DNA from: Phyto melanocephala
Lineage: Eukaryota; Arthropoda; Insecta; Diptera; Rhinophoridae
Length of the DNA stretch: 64,000 nt
Assembly: GCA_941918925.1 (NCBI GenBank)
Contig: OW799237.1
Coordinates: forward strand, 109,090,515 to 109,154,514
Reading direction: 5' to 3'
A model generated the notes under the pieces. It was not told where the DNA came from. It made no database searches and saw nothing but the letters and a program-made list of their open reading frames with translations. Positions 44,677 to 57,316 of the stretch are shown here, piece after piece (the first letter of the stretch is position 1; each line of letters begins with the position of its first letter). Position numbers and translations under genes: made by a program.

Positions 44677-45556
44677 TTACACTGAGTTATACATAGTAAT
44701 GAGATCCTAATTGGTTATTTTTTATTAAATCGATCTGTGCAGCCTAATATTAATAACGAGTTTTATATGTAAAAAAAATTTGAGAACAAATATTTAAAAC
44801 AAATTTGTTTATATCGTTTTAACACAAATTAAAAATTGTTGCGTCAACTTGGCGCACTTTTATTTATTAAACCTTTTCAGAATTTATGATTTCACTAGAT
44901 TTGTTTTTGTATTTTTAGTTTTTTAATGTGGACGACCGAGAGCGGGTGTTTATTATTTGAAATGTTTATGTTTTCTTCGATGTATGTATGTACATACATA
45001 AATACATTATAAACATATTTTTTTTAGTTGTTGTTTTTTTTAGTTTTTGTTCTGTTAATGATGATGATCGAATAAATAAACAAAATATGTATGTATGTAT
45101 GTATTTATGTATAGCGTTTGTATGGACAAGTATTTAAATGTTGTCATGAACAATTATTTAGGGGAATGCCTGACCGACTGACTGGCAGGCAGGCAGTTTG
45201 GTAGCACGTCTTTCATTCTAATGAGTTTTTGTGTCGCCAGTGTGTCGTGCTTTGTCAAGTGCATGATGTGTTAGTATTAATATTAGAATTTATATTTACA
45301 TACGTAGGTATAAATGTACATACATATACATACATATCTATGTACTTATGTATACATAAATATTTGCATAGCTACATACTTATTTATTTATATTGTAGAT
45401 TTTTGTTTTTGTAGTTTTAGTAGGTGAAGTATAAATGTATTTAAAAGAAAATTTTGAAATATTTGTAAAAACATATCAAAAGTCCACTGTGTTTATTTCT
45501 TTTATACCTACTAGGATGATCGATTATTTGACATTTCTAAGGAACCGGTTTTCAAA
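44677..45556. other. AT-rich DNA with microsatellites
   Basis: (GTAT)n at 45089-45103 and a GGCAGGCAGGCAG run at 45184-45196. No gene recognised. Confidence 0.4.
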
Positions 45557-45636
45557 TACAGTATTTTTCGGTTAATTGCACATCAAAATTTGCACAACTT
45601 TTTGTTCAATTAACCGGGGAACCAATTAGCCGATAC

Positions 45637-45745
45637 CCGCTTAATTGAACAATTCGTTCAATTATAAGAATCCCGTTTAATTGAACAATTCGTTCTATTT
45701 CAAGAATCATATTTAATTGAACAGTTTGTTCAATTACAGAAATCA
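45637..45745. repeat. Tandem repeat, 36-bp unit, three copies plus a partial
   Basis: The unit is about C(C/A)(C/T)GCTTAATTGAACAATT followed by CGTTCAATTATAAGAAT, with increasing divergence rightwards. It lies in the left subterminal zone of the pogo-like element and may bind its transposase. Confidence 0.6.
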
Positions 45746-45964
45746 CGCATAATTGGAACTACAAATGAATTAAAAGAAATCGCATATGTGCACTTTAAGT
45801 TTTTCAAAATAATTTTTTTTACCTTAAACGAAAAAAATGTACATATATGTGTATACGCAGGTATTTAGTATTGTAGGTATGTACTATTAAATGCACCATT
45901 TATGTGCACAATAGTTTTACAAAAAAATAAAATTGATAAACTAAAAAACAATTCATGGTTTTTC

Positions 45965-46282
45965 CTAAAGGCTATAATACACGGCATGTTTTTTTACATC
46001 TGACTTTAAAATTTGTGAGACATATGTAAATCTACATGTCTGTCAAAATTGTACTTTTACGCTGACTGCTTTGCAGCAGCAGATATTTCTACCAACGGCT
46101 GATGGTACATGTTTTGACAGAAGAAAATAGAGCGCACTCTAATTAAAATTTTGTCAGATGCCTCAACACATGTTTTTTTTACAGAAGTAATGTTTTAAAG
46201 GTAACACACGACATGTTTGTATTAGCAGTGGAGAATTTGACAAGTCAGATGTAAAAAACATGCCGTGTATTAGCTCCTTAAG
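45965..46282. mobile_element. 318-bp TIR element, CTAAAGG family, nested
   Basis: The left end CTAAAGGCTATAATACACGG and right-end complement CTTAAGGAGCTAATACACGG continue with CATGTTTTTTACATCTGACTT in both, about 40 bp in all. No coding capacity. It interrupts the pogo-like element. Confidence 0.75.
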
Positions 46283-46566
46283 CAATAAAGATATGTTTTT
46301 AATTACATACATAGTAGAGATGCCACCCAGTGTTTTTCACAAATTTAATTTTTCAATACTAATGCAATTAACCGGGTAAAAGTAAGAGGAAATTTATTTT
46401 TGATGACATGAATTTCGAACCAATTAAGCGGGAAAATCAATTAACCGGGTTCAATTATCCGAGGAAATTTACATGATTTTCGTATGCAACATTTTTTGCC
46501 CGATCATGTGCTTCAATTAAGCGTGGAAACCAATTAACCGTAGGGTCAATTAACCGAAAAATACTG

Positions 46567-47305
46567 TACATAGTTTGAAATTTAGAATTTGAAAAAAATT
46601 AATTGTTTTTTTTTAAATTTAGAGAAAAAAAAACCAGTTAATCAGTCGATTACATAAAATATAATTTTTCCTTATACCCATGACAGAGTTGTATGTGTGT
46701 ATAAGGTGTAAACCAGTTTGTTCGATGGCTTTATTGTATTTTAAGTTGACACACATTCAATGCCATAATCACAGCATGCCGTTTATTAAAATCAAGATGT
46801 TAAAGGACAGATTATTAGTATTTCTTTATTATAACTACACTTTTTACCTAAAAGTGAGCGAAAAATTAAGTTTATGCTTCAATTAGGTACCTCTAACTTT
46901 GAACGTTAGATTGAAAAATTTAGAGTTGCAAAATATGGCAACTAAATTGAGAGTTCTGCTTCGAAATTTTTAATTATTTAGTTTAACTTTTAATTTTCTA
47001 ATATTTGTAACAAAAAACAGTAAATAAATCATCAAAAATTTTATTTTATTTTTTAAATAAAAAGCATAAATTTACAGTGTTGCCACTACATTTTTTTTAA
47101 AAACTGAAAAAATTTGTTAAAAACAATTGGTATTTGCTTTTGTACTTCCATATTAAAAAAAAATAAACTTTATGTTACTAGGAGATTGTAACAATGTATG
47201 TTCGCAAAGTACCTTTTATTAACATTAATTTTATAGGAAAGTTGTGCCATACTTTTTTAGTATAAAAGTCAAATGTCTATCAGAGATATTAATTGAAGTA
47301 CAGTA
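46567..47305. other. AT-rich DNA, nothing recognised
   Basis: The open stretch at 46680-46886 has no recognised similarity. No repeats assigned. Confidence 0.4.
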
Positions 47306-47308
47306 CTT

Positions 47309-47560
47309 TTCGCTTATAGTCCACGCATTTCATTGAACCATATAAGAAGCGTCTTTTCAACATCTTCTTTGACGCAATGTCTTAAAATTTGGCACTATTT
47401 TTTACTATTTTATAAACAGTGGATTTGTCCACTTTATTCTTAGCACTTAGTTGTACCATATTTCATCGTATTTTGTTCGTAATCTTTTAATAATTTTAAT
47501 TTCTTTTCAAAATTCAAAATAACAGGTCTACTAATTTTCTCAACTTTTATATATTAATCA
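47309..47560 (-). pseudogene. Fragment of pogo-like transposase with one terminal repeat
   Basis: A TIR-like end CAGTACTTTTCGCTTATAGTCC sits at 47309 after TA. On the minus strand (47540 down to 47340) broken frames give KLKLLKDYE, NTMK, then VDKSTVYKI, resembling the N-terminal helix-turn-helix of pogo/CENP-B-type transposases. The rest of the gene is gone. Confidence 0.45.
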
Positions 47561-47736
47561 TATTTTGAAATTTGTAAAAGTTGCCAGAATTGCATATGAA
47601 AAAGGTCCAGTTGGTCAAAAAAAATTCAAAAGAAAACAGAGTGAAATATACCGAGATTTTTTCATAGAAATATTGTAAGCTTTTTGAAAGTTGTAACGGA
47701 AAATTAGAATTTGTAAAAAACCGCCAAATGAAAAGT

Positions 47737-47845
47737 AAAAAACCGGGTTCTCAACCGGATGTAAAACCGGGTTTTCAACCGGATGTAAAACCAGGTTTTC
47801 AACCGGATGTAAAACCGGGTTTCAACCGGTTGTAAAACCGAGTCG
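47737..47845. repeat. Short tandem array, ~24-bp unit, about 4.5 copies
   Basis: The unit is AAAACCGGGTTTTCAACCGG followed by ATGT. The copies differ by single bases. CCGG-palindromes of the same kind occur singly at 22648-22705. Confidence 0.75.
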
Positions 47846-47859
47846 ATCACCGTAATACC

Positions 47860-49446
47860 TACCCGATACAGTAATTTGGCTAAAATTTAAGTATGCCAAT
47901 AAATCTAGAAAAAAAAAATACTTTATAATGAATGTATTTCTTTAATTTTGGTAATTTTTTTTAATTTTATTTTAACAGGAAATTCCCAAAACATGACGTA
48001 AAAGTTGAACAAATTTTTTTTTTTTCACAGAATAAAATTTTTAATATTCAAAGTTATAAAAATAAAGAATTCAACAAAATAAACACATTAATTTAGAAAT
48101 TCATGTTCACTATACATACGATAAATATAAACTCATAAAGCGAAATAAGAAATTTATTATACATACATATATAACTATAAAAGAGGTGTATTTTTTTATT
48201 AAAAATTCTTTTAGCAAATAACCAACAAATCAAATAAATAAAACGTTAAATATACTTTAAGTTTTTTTTTATTTTTTTTTTTTAATAAAATTTAGCACAT
48301 TTTTTTCTAAACAAAGCCTTAATAGCAACATTAAAAGAAAGAAAATGAAAAAAAAAAATTGATTTTAAAGTGGATGTGAATAAAGGCTGTTCGAAATCGA
48401 AAAATAAATTAAAAAAAAAACATAAAATAGAACCAACCACAAACCATTTAACTTTTGAATGAAACAAATACACAAAGATTATTTATAAAACAAAATAAAT
48501 AAAACATTTGTTTATACCCAGGTACATATTTATTTATTTTTTATTTTCTTTTTTTTCAAATTTAAAATAAGAACTATTTTTTTGCTGTATGGTGTTGAAA
48601 TTAGATCATTCTTAGACATTTTTAAATATTCGTGTTTATACTTTTTGATTTCTGTTTCTTTTTTTTTTTTTTTTGTGCAAATTTGTTTAATTTAAATCGA
48701 AAAATAGCCACGATTTTTGGCACGTAATTCTAATTGTGTTCTTATTGGTTTAGCAAGTTGCTTTTATTTTTATCAATTTGTCTACGTAGGAATTGAGAAA
48801 AATTTTAAATCGTTTTTTATTTTAAATGCTACACATTTGTTTAATTGTCTTGAAATGATGGCAAAAGTTTATTGGACTAGACAGATGTATGTGTATCATA
48901 TTAAGGTTGACAATAAATGCTTTGCACAATAGCTAATGAAATTTTCATTTTTTTAAGATGTTATTAAAGCTTAGTTATTTGCTTAAAAACTTTGTATAAT
49001 ATTTAAAAATAGATTAAAAAGATGGCTGTACATTTTTCCAAAATAAGTACTTTTGAACATTAGGGATATAACTTTTTGCAATATCAAAAATACCGCCATA
49101 TAACCGTGTGGGTCATAAAATATATAAATAAATATAGTGGAACCCCTTACGGGTTAAAAATGAAAAAAAAAACTGACACCTGTCAGCTTATTTTTTTGAG
49201 TACATAACACTATCTCTTCAAGTTAATCTACATGTTTCTTAGTTTAGCAGATATAACTAAGATTACTGAATTTACCCATTTTTATCCCCTTAACTTAACT
49301 TTCTTATCCTAAAATTCCCTTGTTAGTAGTGGATTTATTAATAAGAAGAAAAACCAACCCACTGACTAAATTTTATGTTTAGGCTTTGTCCGTTTTGATA
49401 GTCCGATGATGAATCACTCAATAGCGAGTGATCGCTACCTCACCTA
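47860..49446. other. AT-rich DNA, nothing recognised
   Basis: Long A and T runs; small open stretches at 48282-48473 and 48717-48932 show no recognised similarity. Confidence 0.4.
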
Positions 49447-50667
49447 TAGTCAGCGACTAAAATTTAAATACAGCTTAAAAAACTTGGAGTTTATCTTTTA
49501 TTATATTTTTTCTTAAATTAGTTATTAGGCTGCCAAACATTAACTTTAGTCGTATTCATGTGGTGTTATTGTCAGTTGATTTGTAGTAATAAGCAAAGGA
49601 AGGGAAAATAAACCGAGAAGGTAGATCATACCAAAAAAACTTGAAAATTATTAAATGTTCCATTTTAGAGTGTGCAAAATATCGTCAGAAATTATAAACA
49701 CAATAATACTTTGGAAAATATGCCTACTGTCGAGTCGAGATATTAGCCATATTCTAAGGGAAGTGAACAAAGACCCTAAATTAAGCGCCAAAAAATTAGC
49801 AGATAACGTCGAAAATTATCTTAGTCATGTACATCCCGAATCTGTGCAAAAGCATTGTGGAAGAACGGCTACAGAAGCAGAGTTAAACGCAAAAAAACGC
49901 TTATTTAGTGAAAATAGAAGAATAAGATTGGAATTTGCTAATATACATATGTAACTGTAATTTTCCTCGACGAATGCAAGATTAACTTGGTCGGAAGCGA
50001 TGGTCGCGCGAAAATCATCTAGTGTTGGTAATTCAACTATCATAGATGGTATAATGGACCAACACCAATATAAGACCCTGCTGCAGCATAATTTACAGCC
50101 TTCTGTCAACAAATTGGAAGTCAGACCTCATTAAATCTTCCAACAGGACAATGATCTGAACATACTGCTCTATTTTGCACTGCGCCAGCTTCATAATCCT
50201 CCCTAATCATCAGACTTAAGCCCGATAGAGCATGTTTGGGGTTTAATGAAAATAAAATAAGGAAAGGAGCAGGTCCCTAGCAAAAATAACCTTAAAGAGG
50301 CTCTCAAAAATATCTGGTCGCAAATTACGGTGTCCGAATTAGAAAAGAATTGATATATTCCATGCCACGGCGCCTTCAGGCAGTCGTAGACGACCAGAGT
50401 GGTTCAACAAAATATTCAATTGCTATTTATGTTTTGTTAATGGACGATACTAATGTTTTTCCTATTGTAGCCTGTATATAACTTTTGTCTAATATATTTT
50501 TATTTTTTATAGGAATTACCGTTATGTTAAAAATGAAATCTCTATTTTTTCCTTTTAATATATAAAAAAACTTAATAAAACTGCATAATTATAATTTAAA
50601 AAAAATAAGTTTAGTATCCTTTAAAAACAATATTTTACTGCTGTACTTAAATTTTAGTCTCTGACTG
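49447..50667 (+). mobile_element. Full-length but dead Tc1-like element (1221 bp)
   Basis: The inverted ends (T/C)AGTCAG(C/A)GACTAAAATTTAA(A/G)TACAGC run for about 30 bp and are flanked by TA (49445-49446, 50668-50669). Length and end sequence are typical of Tc1-like elements such as Bari. Confidence 0.8.
49640..50430 (+). pseudogene. Tc1-like transposase pseudogene
   Basis: In order, over several frames: SRDISHILREVNKDPKLSAK and CGRTATEAELNAKKR (N-terminal paired-like DNA-binding half, 49735-49910). Then VIFLDECKINL (first catalytic Asp, 49960), QQDNDPEH-like DNA near 50150, SLIIRLKPDRACLGF matching 'SPDLNPIENLWG' near 50215, and YSMPRRLQAVVDDQSGSTKY at the C terminus (50355-50420). Multiple frameshifts and stops. 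Confidence 0.8.
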
Positions 50668-50839
50668 TAGTTATAGAGATAAAAGGTATCCTATTTGTTA
50701 ACATAGCTTCTTATCTTACTGCGTGATAAATTTTATTTAGTTGCGTTTAGGCATTTTTGCGTAATTAACAAAGATCCACCCATTCATATTTGTAATATTA
50801 GTAAAATGGCTAGTAGGTAACTATAAATATAAACCTACA

Positions 50840-51671
50840 TCTATATATACAAAAGTGAAACTCTGTGTGTGTGTGTGTTAGCTATAGACTCCGAAACTGT
50901 AAAACCGATCGGACTCAAACTTTGGCAAGTTGTTGTACACATACCAGGGAGTGTTTATGGGTGGAAAAAAGTTTTAGCTACTTGCACGTGACAGATTTTT
51001 CTGAAACTTTGCACACATATCGAGCTGTCATGACTAAATAATTTTGTGATAAGAAAAGTGGGCGGGGTCACGCCCCTAAAAAAGTTTTAATTTTGAGGTA
51101 CTTGCACTGGACCGATTTTTCTGAAACTTTGCACACATACTAAGCTGTCATAACCATATAATTTCGTGGTTAGAAAAGTGGGCAGGGCCACGCCCATAAA
51201 AAATTAGTTATCAGTTTTAGCTACTTGCACAGGACCGAATTTTCTGAAACTTTGCAAACATACTGAGCTGTCATGACTTTACACTTTTGTCATTAGAAAA
51301 GTGGGCAGTGCCACGCCCATTAAAAAATAGGTATAATTTTGAGGTACTTGCACTGGACCGAATTTTCTGAAACTTTTCAAACATACTGAGCTGTCATGAC
51401 TTTACACTTTCGTCATTAGAAAAGTGGGCAGTGCCACGCCCATAAAAAAAGGGTATCATTTTGAGGTACTTACACTGGACCGATTTTTCTGAAACTTTGC
51501 ACACTTAGTGAGCTGTCATGACTATACAGTTTCGTAATTAGAAAAGTGGGCAGTGCCACGCTCATAAAGAAAAAGTTATAGTTTTTAGCCTTGCACTTGA
51601 TATTCGCTTAAAATTTAGAATGCGATTAAAATTCATGAAGGGGCGTAGCAACGCGCGCCGGGATTGGCTAG
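50840..51671 (+). mobile_element. Non-autonomous Helitron with internal tandem repeats (copy 2)
   Basis: It begins TCTATATATACAAAAGTGAA after A and ends GCGCGCCGGGATTGGCTAG before T. The layout is the same as the copy at 41393-42268 in the opposite orientation, with about five ~120-bp units containing GTGGGC(A/G)G(G/T)(G/C)CACGCCC and CTGAAACTTTGCACAC. Confidence 0.85.
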
Positions 51672-52845
51672 TAGGTATATAAATATTGTTTATAAATTGC
51701 CACTTTTTTATATAAAAATGCTAATTTTCCATTGAAATCATTTGGCAGCCCTGTCTGTCACCTCTTCTTTTTTTTATTAATATTTAAATAAATTCCGTTA
51801 TTTACTGTTTTTAATTTATACTATGTACATATTTAATTACCTACATACATACATATGTATGTACATACAAAAAAAAATTTTTTTTTCTGATATGTTTTAT
51901 TATTATTCTACTCAATTAAGCATATTAAGGCCTTACTGTCAACAAATAATTTTATACATTTGTTTGTATGTGTGTACACACAATTGACGTATATTCCTGC
52001 ATACATAACTACACATTAAATTTAAAGGAATTTCTTTCTGAAAAAAAAAACGTGAACACTACAGACGCACTCACATACTATGTGTATGTATGTATGTAGC
52101 TGCCACACATTTAAATGAATATGACGCACTAGGGGGTCAAATCAATTTATTAACAAACACTCATAAATTTAAAGGCGAAATATAACAACCAATAAAATTG
52201 TTTATAGGTATTTGTTTTTTTTTGCACAAAATACACAAGACACAAAAGTTGTATATTTTATAAGCATGATGATGAGGAGGTCAAAAAGAAAAAAAGAAGT
52301 AAACAAAAAACCTCTAAATACATTACATATTGCATAACATACATACATACACACATACCTATGTTTTTTCTTAATTTAGATACTACATACTTACAGACAT
52401 ATGTATGTATGTACATATGTGTACATACTATATGCAAATACTTAAAATTAGCGTGGGTTGTTTTTCTGCGGCAGTAAAGAGCATGTTGATTGAAAAATTC
52501 GTATCGTGTAAGAGGATTTTAAAAGGGGTATTCCTCATACTAACAATAAGAAAAAAATTAAACTAAACATCGCAGCAAATATACATATGTACATATTTTT
52601 GCATGCATACAAACATACATAAACATGTACTTGGAACAAACAAAAACAAGTTTTTCTATACAGAAACAAATTCGCATGTATGCCTTGTATGTCAAAATAT
52701 ATGTAAATAAGTGTGTACATACACACATAGTATTAAAATAAAGTACACCGAGTCATGCATTCCAACTTAGTGCTTTTAGCAATTTTTTTTAGTAGTTTCC
52801 CAAACTTTTTGTTTAAGAATTAAATGTCAGAATTCGTTACTTTTT
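51672..52845. other. AT-rich DNA with (TACA)n microsatellites
   Basis: No gene; TACATA-type repeats at 51838-51868, 52336-52358 and 52398-52430. Confidence 0.45.
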
Positions 52846-53294
52846 TATACCCTTTACACGATGGGTAAGAGCATATTTACATACATAAGTTTGTAATTTT
52901 TAGAATTTTTATTTTAGACCTTATAAAGTATATTTATTCTAAATTATTATTATTATATCTGTATGTCCGTGTGTATGTTGAAATCAACTTTTTAAAGTCC
53001 CCACGTATACTTTAGGTCTTTACATGGTACCAATATATCAGATATGCTTTCGAGAATTTTGCTTTTAAAAATCAGTTATATAGGCACACTACGAGCTGAG
53101 ATATTGGCAAAAGAAATTTAGTTTTTTACCGAAACAAAGACAGTTTTTGCAGCTCCTGTGGAATTTCTTTCAATCTTGATTTAATGTGTCAATACAGACA
53201 AAGTTATCGGCGAAAAAAATTAAAAATTTATTTAAATTACAAGTTCATTTTTTTTAAAAACTCCGGCGTAGCCGAATATAGCGATCTTACTTGA
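52846..53294 (+). mobile_element. Short diverged DINE-like Helentron
   Basis: It starts TTATACCCTTTACACGATGG and has the ACCTTATAAAGTATAT block and GTCCGTGTGTATGTTGAAAT. It lacks the poly-T core and ends CTCCGGCGTAGCCGAATATA and CTTACTTG. At about 450 bp it is the shortest copy with both ends. Confidence 0.65.
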
Positions 53295-53699
53295 TTATTT
53301 TGCACTAGAAAACTATATCTAGTGATGCTTGCTGTCATTTTGCGATAATTTGCCAACTAATAGTAAATCATTCACTTACATCGCTCACGAACTGCAATAT
53401 TGACACAAATTCATTTATTAAAAAAGTGTCAATTCACATACATATACAAATTTAAAACTTTAAGTTTTATTTTTTAAATATTTCTTAGAAACACTTTACC
53501 TTATCAAAAAAAAAATCAACTTTACATTGTGAAATTATTGCAGCCGATAAGTGGCATGTGCAATTACTTAATTACATAACCTATGTTTGTTTAAAACAAC
53601 TGATGATAGATTAAAATAGAACGCGCTCTATTTTAAAATTTGCAATATGACTATTATACTTCACACAAAGTAGGTTTTAAACAGTATCTAGATACATAT
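53295..53699. other. AT-rich DNA, nothing recognised
   Basis: No gene or repeat supported. Confidence 0.4.
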
Positions 53700-54214
53700 T
53701 TAAGCTACTTTCAGACGTTATGTATTTAACAGTGTGATTGTACAATTTCCCACTGCAAAATGCCTACATGGTGTGTAAAAGCTAAACAAACTTGATTATG
53801 TAAATTTTAGCCTGCAATGTAAAAATTTTCAATTAGAGCATGTCATATTTTGAACTGGCCTGACATCAGCTGTTTTGCAAGTTAATTGTTTGCGACGCCA
53901 AAAAAAATATATATATATTTTGAAAAAAATTTTTTCCAAGAACACAAAACACCCGTGAATAATAAATTATCACCAAAAAAAGTTGTGAACTATTATATGT
54001 TATGTCAGATGAAACTAAAAACGTAAGTGTGAAAACAAAAATTATAAACCGTCTGTAAATTGTCAATTTGACAGGCATGCGCATATGTACATGGATCGTA
54101 CAACTAAAAAATCAACTGTAAAATACATAGTGTGTAAAAGTAACATTAACAATTTTGTAGTAGGAAATTTGACAAGTCATATGTAAAATACATCTCGTGT
54201 AATGGTACCTTAAG
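53700..54214. mobile_element. Diverged TIR element, CTAAAGG family
   Basis: The right-end complement CCTTAAGGTACCATTACACG, continuing with ATGTATTTTACATATGACTT and GTCAAATT, is clearly homologous to the right end of the element at 45965-46282. A weaker left end (TTAAGCTACTTTCAGACGTT) lies at 53700. No coding capacity. Confidence 0.5.
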
Positions 54215-55797
54215 GTAGGTATTTCCTTAATTGTTTTTTTTTGTATTTTTATTTTTTGGACTTTAAAATTTAGAGAGAGTTAAGCTTTTAGAGTGTTACA
54301 TATGTATATGTAGTATTTTAGTTGTTATTGGCCTGTTTATCAGGTTTGTGTTGATGTTTTTTTGTTCTCGTAGTACCTGCTACCATATGCATGCATTGGA
54401 GCTGTATGTCTCTGCATTTGCGTTTTATTATCAAAATGACCTTCTTATTAAACGTTTTAATTATTAAGTATATTTATGATACTTTAGTTTCTTGTTTCTT
54501 TTTCTAATAATTACGTTGTTGTTGTTGCTGTTTTAGTCATTGATATTGTTTCTGTTGTATTAAAATTTGAAGAGGTTTCTTTTTGAACATTTTTAACGGC
54601 TTTAAAACCGAAAATGGAATTAAAAGAGAATTTAAACGAAAAGTCGTTATGGGTACAGACTAAGGAAATCTTTATACCCTAAGCATAAACATTTACTTAT
54701 GTACATATGTATGTATATATGTTTGTAGGTACCTACATACATACACACATAAATAAAATTCTATTGTTAGTGCAAGTTATAATATTATAGCGTAGCAGGT
54801 ATCCTGGCGCCGTTTTAATGACTTTACATGCAACAAGTCTCTTTGGGTAGACTTACATACATGCAAGCATACATGTTGATAGGGATACAGATAATAACAG
54901 TGATGCACAAAAAATGTTCTATAAACAAAAAGGCTAATTGCTACAATTAAATACCTACCTACAGTATTAAACAAACATTATTTATGTTATTATGTACCTG
55001 CATACCTATAAAAAAGTTTAATCACAAATAAAATAAATAAAAATGTACTTATTTATAGCCTTATAAAAAATGTTTCTTGAAAATATTGATTTTATTGACA
55101 TTTTTCTGATATTTTTAAGCACAATTGTAATATGTATTTCTGTTCTATTTTGTCGTATCAGTGTTTATTTTTATTGTTCGCCGTCAGCGAGTAGTGTTAC
55201 CATACCTCGAGTTTTTCCATTAGCAATTTTGTTAATTTAAAAAATTTTTCTTGAGAGCAGATTTGTATTGATTTGCTAATTTTTTAGAAATTTAAAATAA
55301 TTCTAAAACATATTTATGACACAAGTATCAAAAATTTGGCTTATTTTAAAAATGTATAAAAGTTTTCAGAAAAAATAAAAACTTATTCAAAACTTGAAAT
55401 AAAAGTATGGAAATTAGCTTTTAAGAAAATGAGTGATTGATTACTAAACTGAGTATTGAAGTTCAATCTCGAATAATAAAATGTAGATACAATTCCACAT
55501 TGAGTAATAAATTCAAATAAGGTACAATGAAAAAAACATTTTTTAAAATTGAATATCTCCTAAGCTTTAAAACAATAGACGTGTAAGAAAATTTTGTAGA
55601 TCTTATTTAAAATAATTCATGTATAGCAAAATTTTTTAGGCTGTATCTACATAAAATATTTAAATCGATTAAACTTGTCGATCCTCTACAGGCGGTAAAA
55701 TTAAATACATTTCTTCCATAGCTGTGTAAGGCTTTATAAAGCTTTCTTAATTTTTTTTATTCCCAACTTTTGGATGTTATTCATTTTTTTCTTTTAG
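54215..55797. other. AT-rich DNA, nothing recognised
   Basis: No repeat family or gene could be supported. Confidence 0.4.
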
Positions 55798-55885
55798 GAG
55801 AGCCCTGCTCGCTGCGACTTGAACAAAGTGCAAAAAGACTGGTTAAGGAATTGCGATTGCGATCGGCTGTTAATTCAGCTTAGTT
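55798..55885. other. Isolated GC-richer island, possible exon
   Basis: A strong + strand acceptor (polypyrimidine then TTTTAG) precedes about 85 bp of balanced composition. In one + frame it reads EPCSLRLEQSAKRLVKEL and ends VNSA-stop; another + frame and one minus frame are also open. It could be the last exon of a gene nested in the schnurri upstream intron, or an upstream exon on the minus strand. No partner exon was found. Confidence 0.25.
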
Positions 55886-57316
55886 GACCAACAAGTCGTA
55901 ACCTAAAGGGCAAGAATTTAACGGACCAACAGCATATTTACATATATACAAATCGTTGCTGCTTTAATGTGATCGGTTATATGATAATTTTTTAAATTTT
56001 TTTATTGCACTATTTTGAACCTTCATTCGTCATAAAATCTATTCACCAAACCATTATCCTGATTGGTTTTAAAATAAACTAAAGTCGATATGTGTAAGTC
56101 TATTTCTATGAAGTAACAAAATAAAATGTTTCTTATTTGCCCTCACATATGTAGCTGAATTTGTTAGAGCAACGACAAAATGTGCTTTCAATTTAATGTT
56201 ATTTTATTTTACTTTTTATGATTTATTATTTCTTAAGAACTAAGCAATATGTTTATATGCAGTGAGCTTGATTCGTAAAAACACAATTTTGTTAAAGATA
56301 TTCTTGCCTTTTAATATTCTGATACTAAAAAGAGAGAAGTTTAAAAATGTATATGGCAGCACTGTTTGTAAGTAATAATTGTATACGATTGGGTTAGTGT
56401 ACATGTGTATGCGCGAGTGTGAGAAAATGTATTTATGTATGTATATAATTCAAGTGGTTTTCTCGTTATGACGTATTTTCATAAATTGTTGATTTTATTT
56501 TTGTAATCTTTACTGTGTATTTTGTTTTTAGGGTATTCCTCTTATTTGTTTGTGTGTGCATGTGTGTTTGCCTATAAAATGTTGTGGTAATTTTATTGTA
56601 GTTGGTATTGTTGTTGTAGGAATTTTATTTTTGTATTCTTTTTGTATGTACATACATATGTAGCAGTCAAGTGGGTTGTCTATGGAATTCAAAAGAATTT
56701 CTTAAAATTTTCTAAGAATAAAAGCAATTGTATGAATCTTTTTCCTTTTTTGCTTTGTTTTGACTTTTACTGTTTGTTCTTAATCTTAAAATTTACAGAT
56801 TTTTTAATGACTTGCTGTGTGTTAAATTTTTTTTTGTTTTCTTGGTGTATTGTTGATCTTTTTAAATCATTTAAAAACTTAAAATAGGTGGATGTTCTTT
56901 TTTTAAAAAAACCTACAACCAAACAAAAAAATAAATATAAAAATCGCACTCACTTGAATATGGTTGAGTATTACAATAACAATAATTATCCAAACATGTT
57001 TTGCTGTAGTGTCACTTGCTGACAGACACTTTAATTTAAACAATTTTTAAACTTTTCTTAAAAGCCATACATTTTTTGCTTATATTTGTCTATATATTCA
57101 TACAATTATTTATACCTACTTAGGTACACAAAATTTTTAAATATGATTTCCAGACGACACAAAATTTTATAACGTTTTTTTTTTAAGATTGTCAAAACTG
57201 CATAAATTATTTTGTTTTTGTTTGACAAAATTTCTGTATAATTTCGTATTAAATCATTTTCTTAGTATTTTTTTACTTTTTATTTATTTTATTAATATAT
57301 ATTTTTTGCTTTCAAA
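55886..57316. other. AT-rich DNA, nothing recognised
   Basis: T-rich open stretches (for example 56642-56887) look like compositional artefacts. Confidence 0.4.

Larger units (their letters stand above)
45559..46566. mobile_element. pogo-like non-autonomous element with perfect TIRs and subterminal repeats
   Basis: The ends CAGTATTTTTCGGTTAATTG (45559-45578) and its exact complement (46547-46566) are flanked by TA. The CAGT start, TA target and the similarity to Drosophila pogo ends (CAGTATAATTCGCTTA) point to the pogo group. Subterminal zones repeat AATTGAACAATTCGTTCAAT (36-bp units, 45637-45760) and CAATTAACCG. No transposase remains. A second element is inserted at 45965-46282. Confidence 0.75.

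Noticed and set aside
56642..56887. Phe/Leu-rich open frame
   Set aside because: Explained by T-rich composition.
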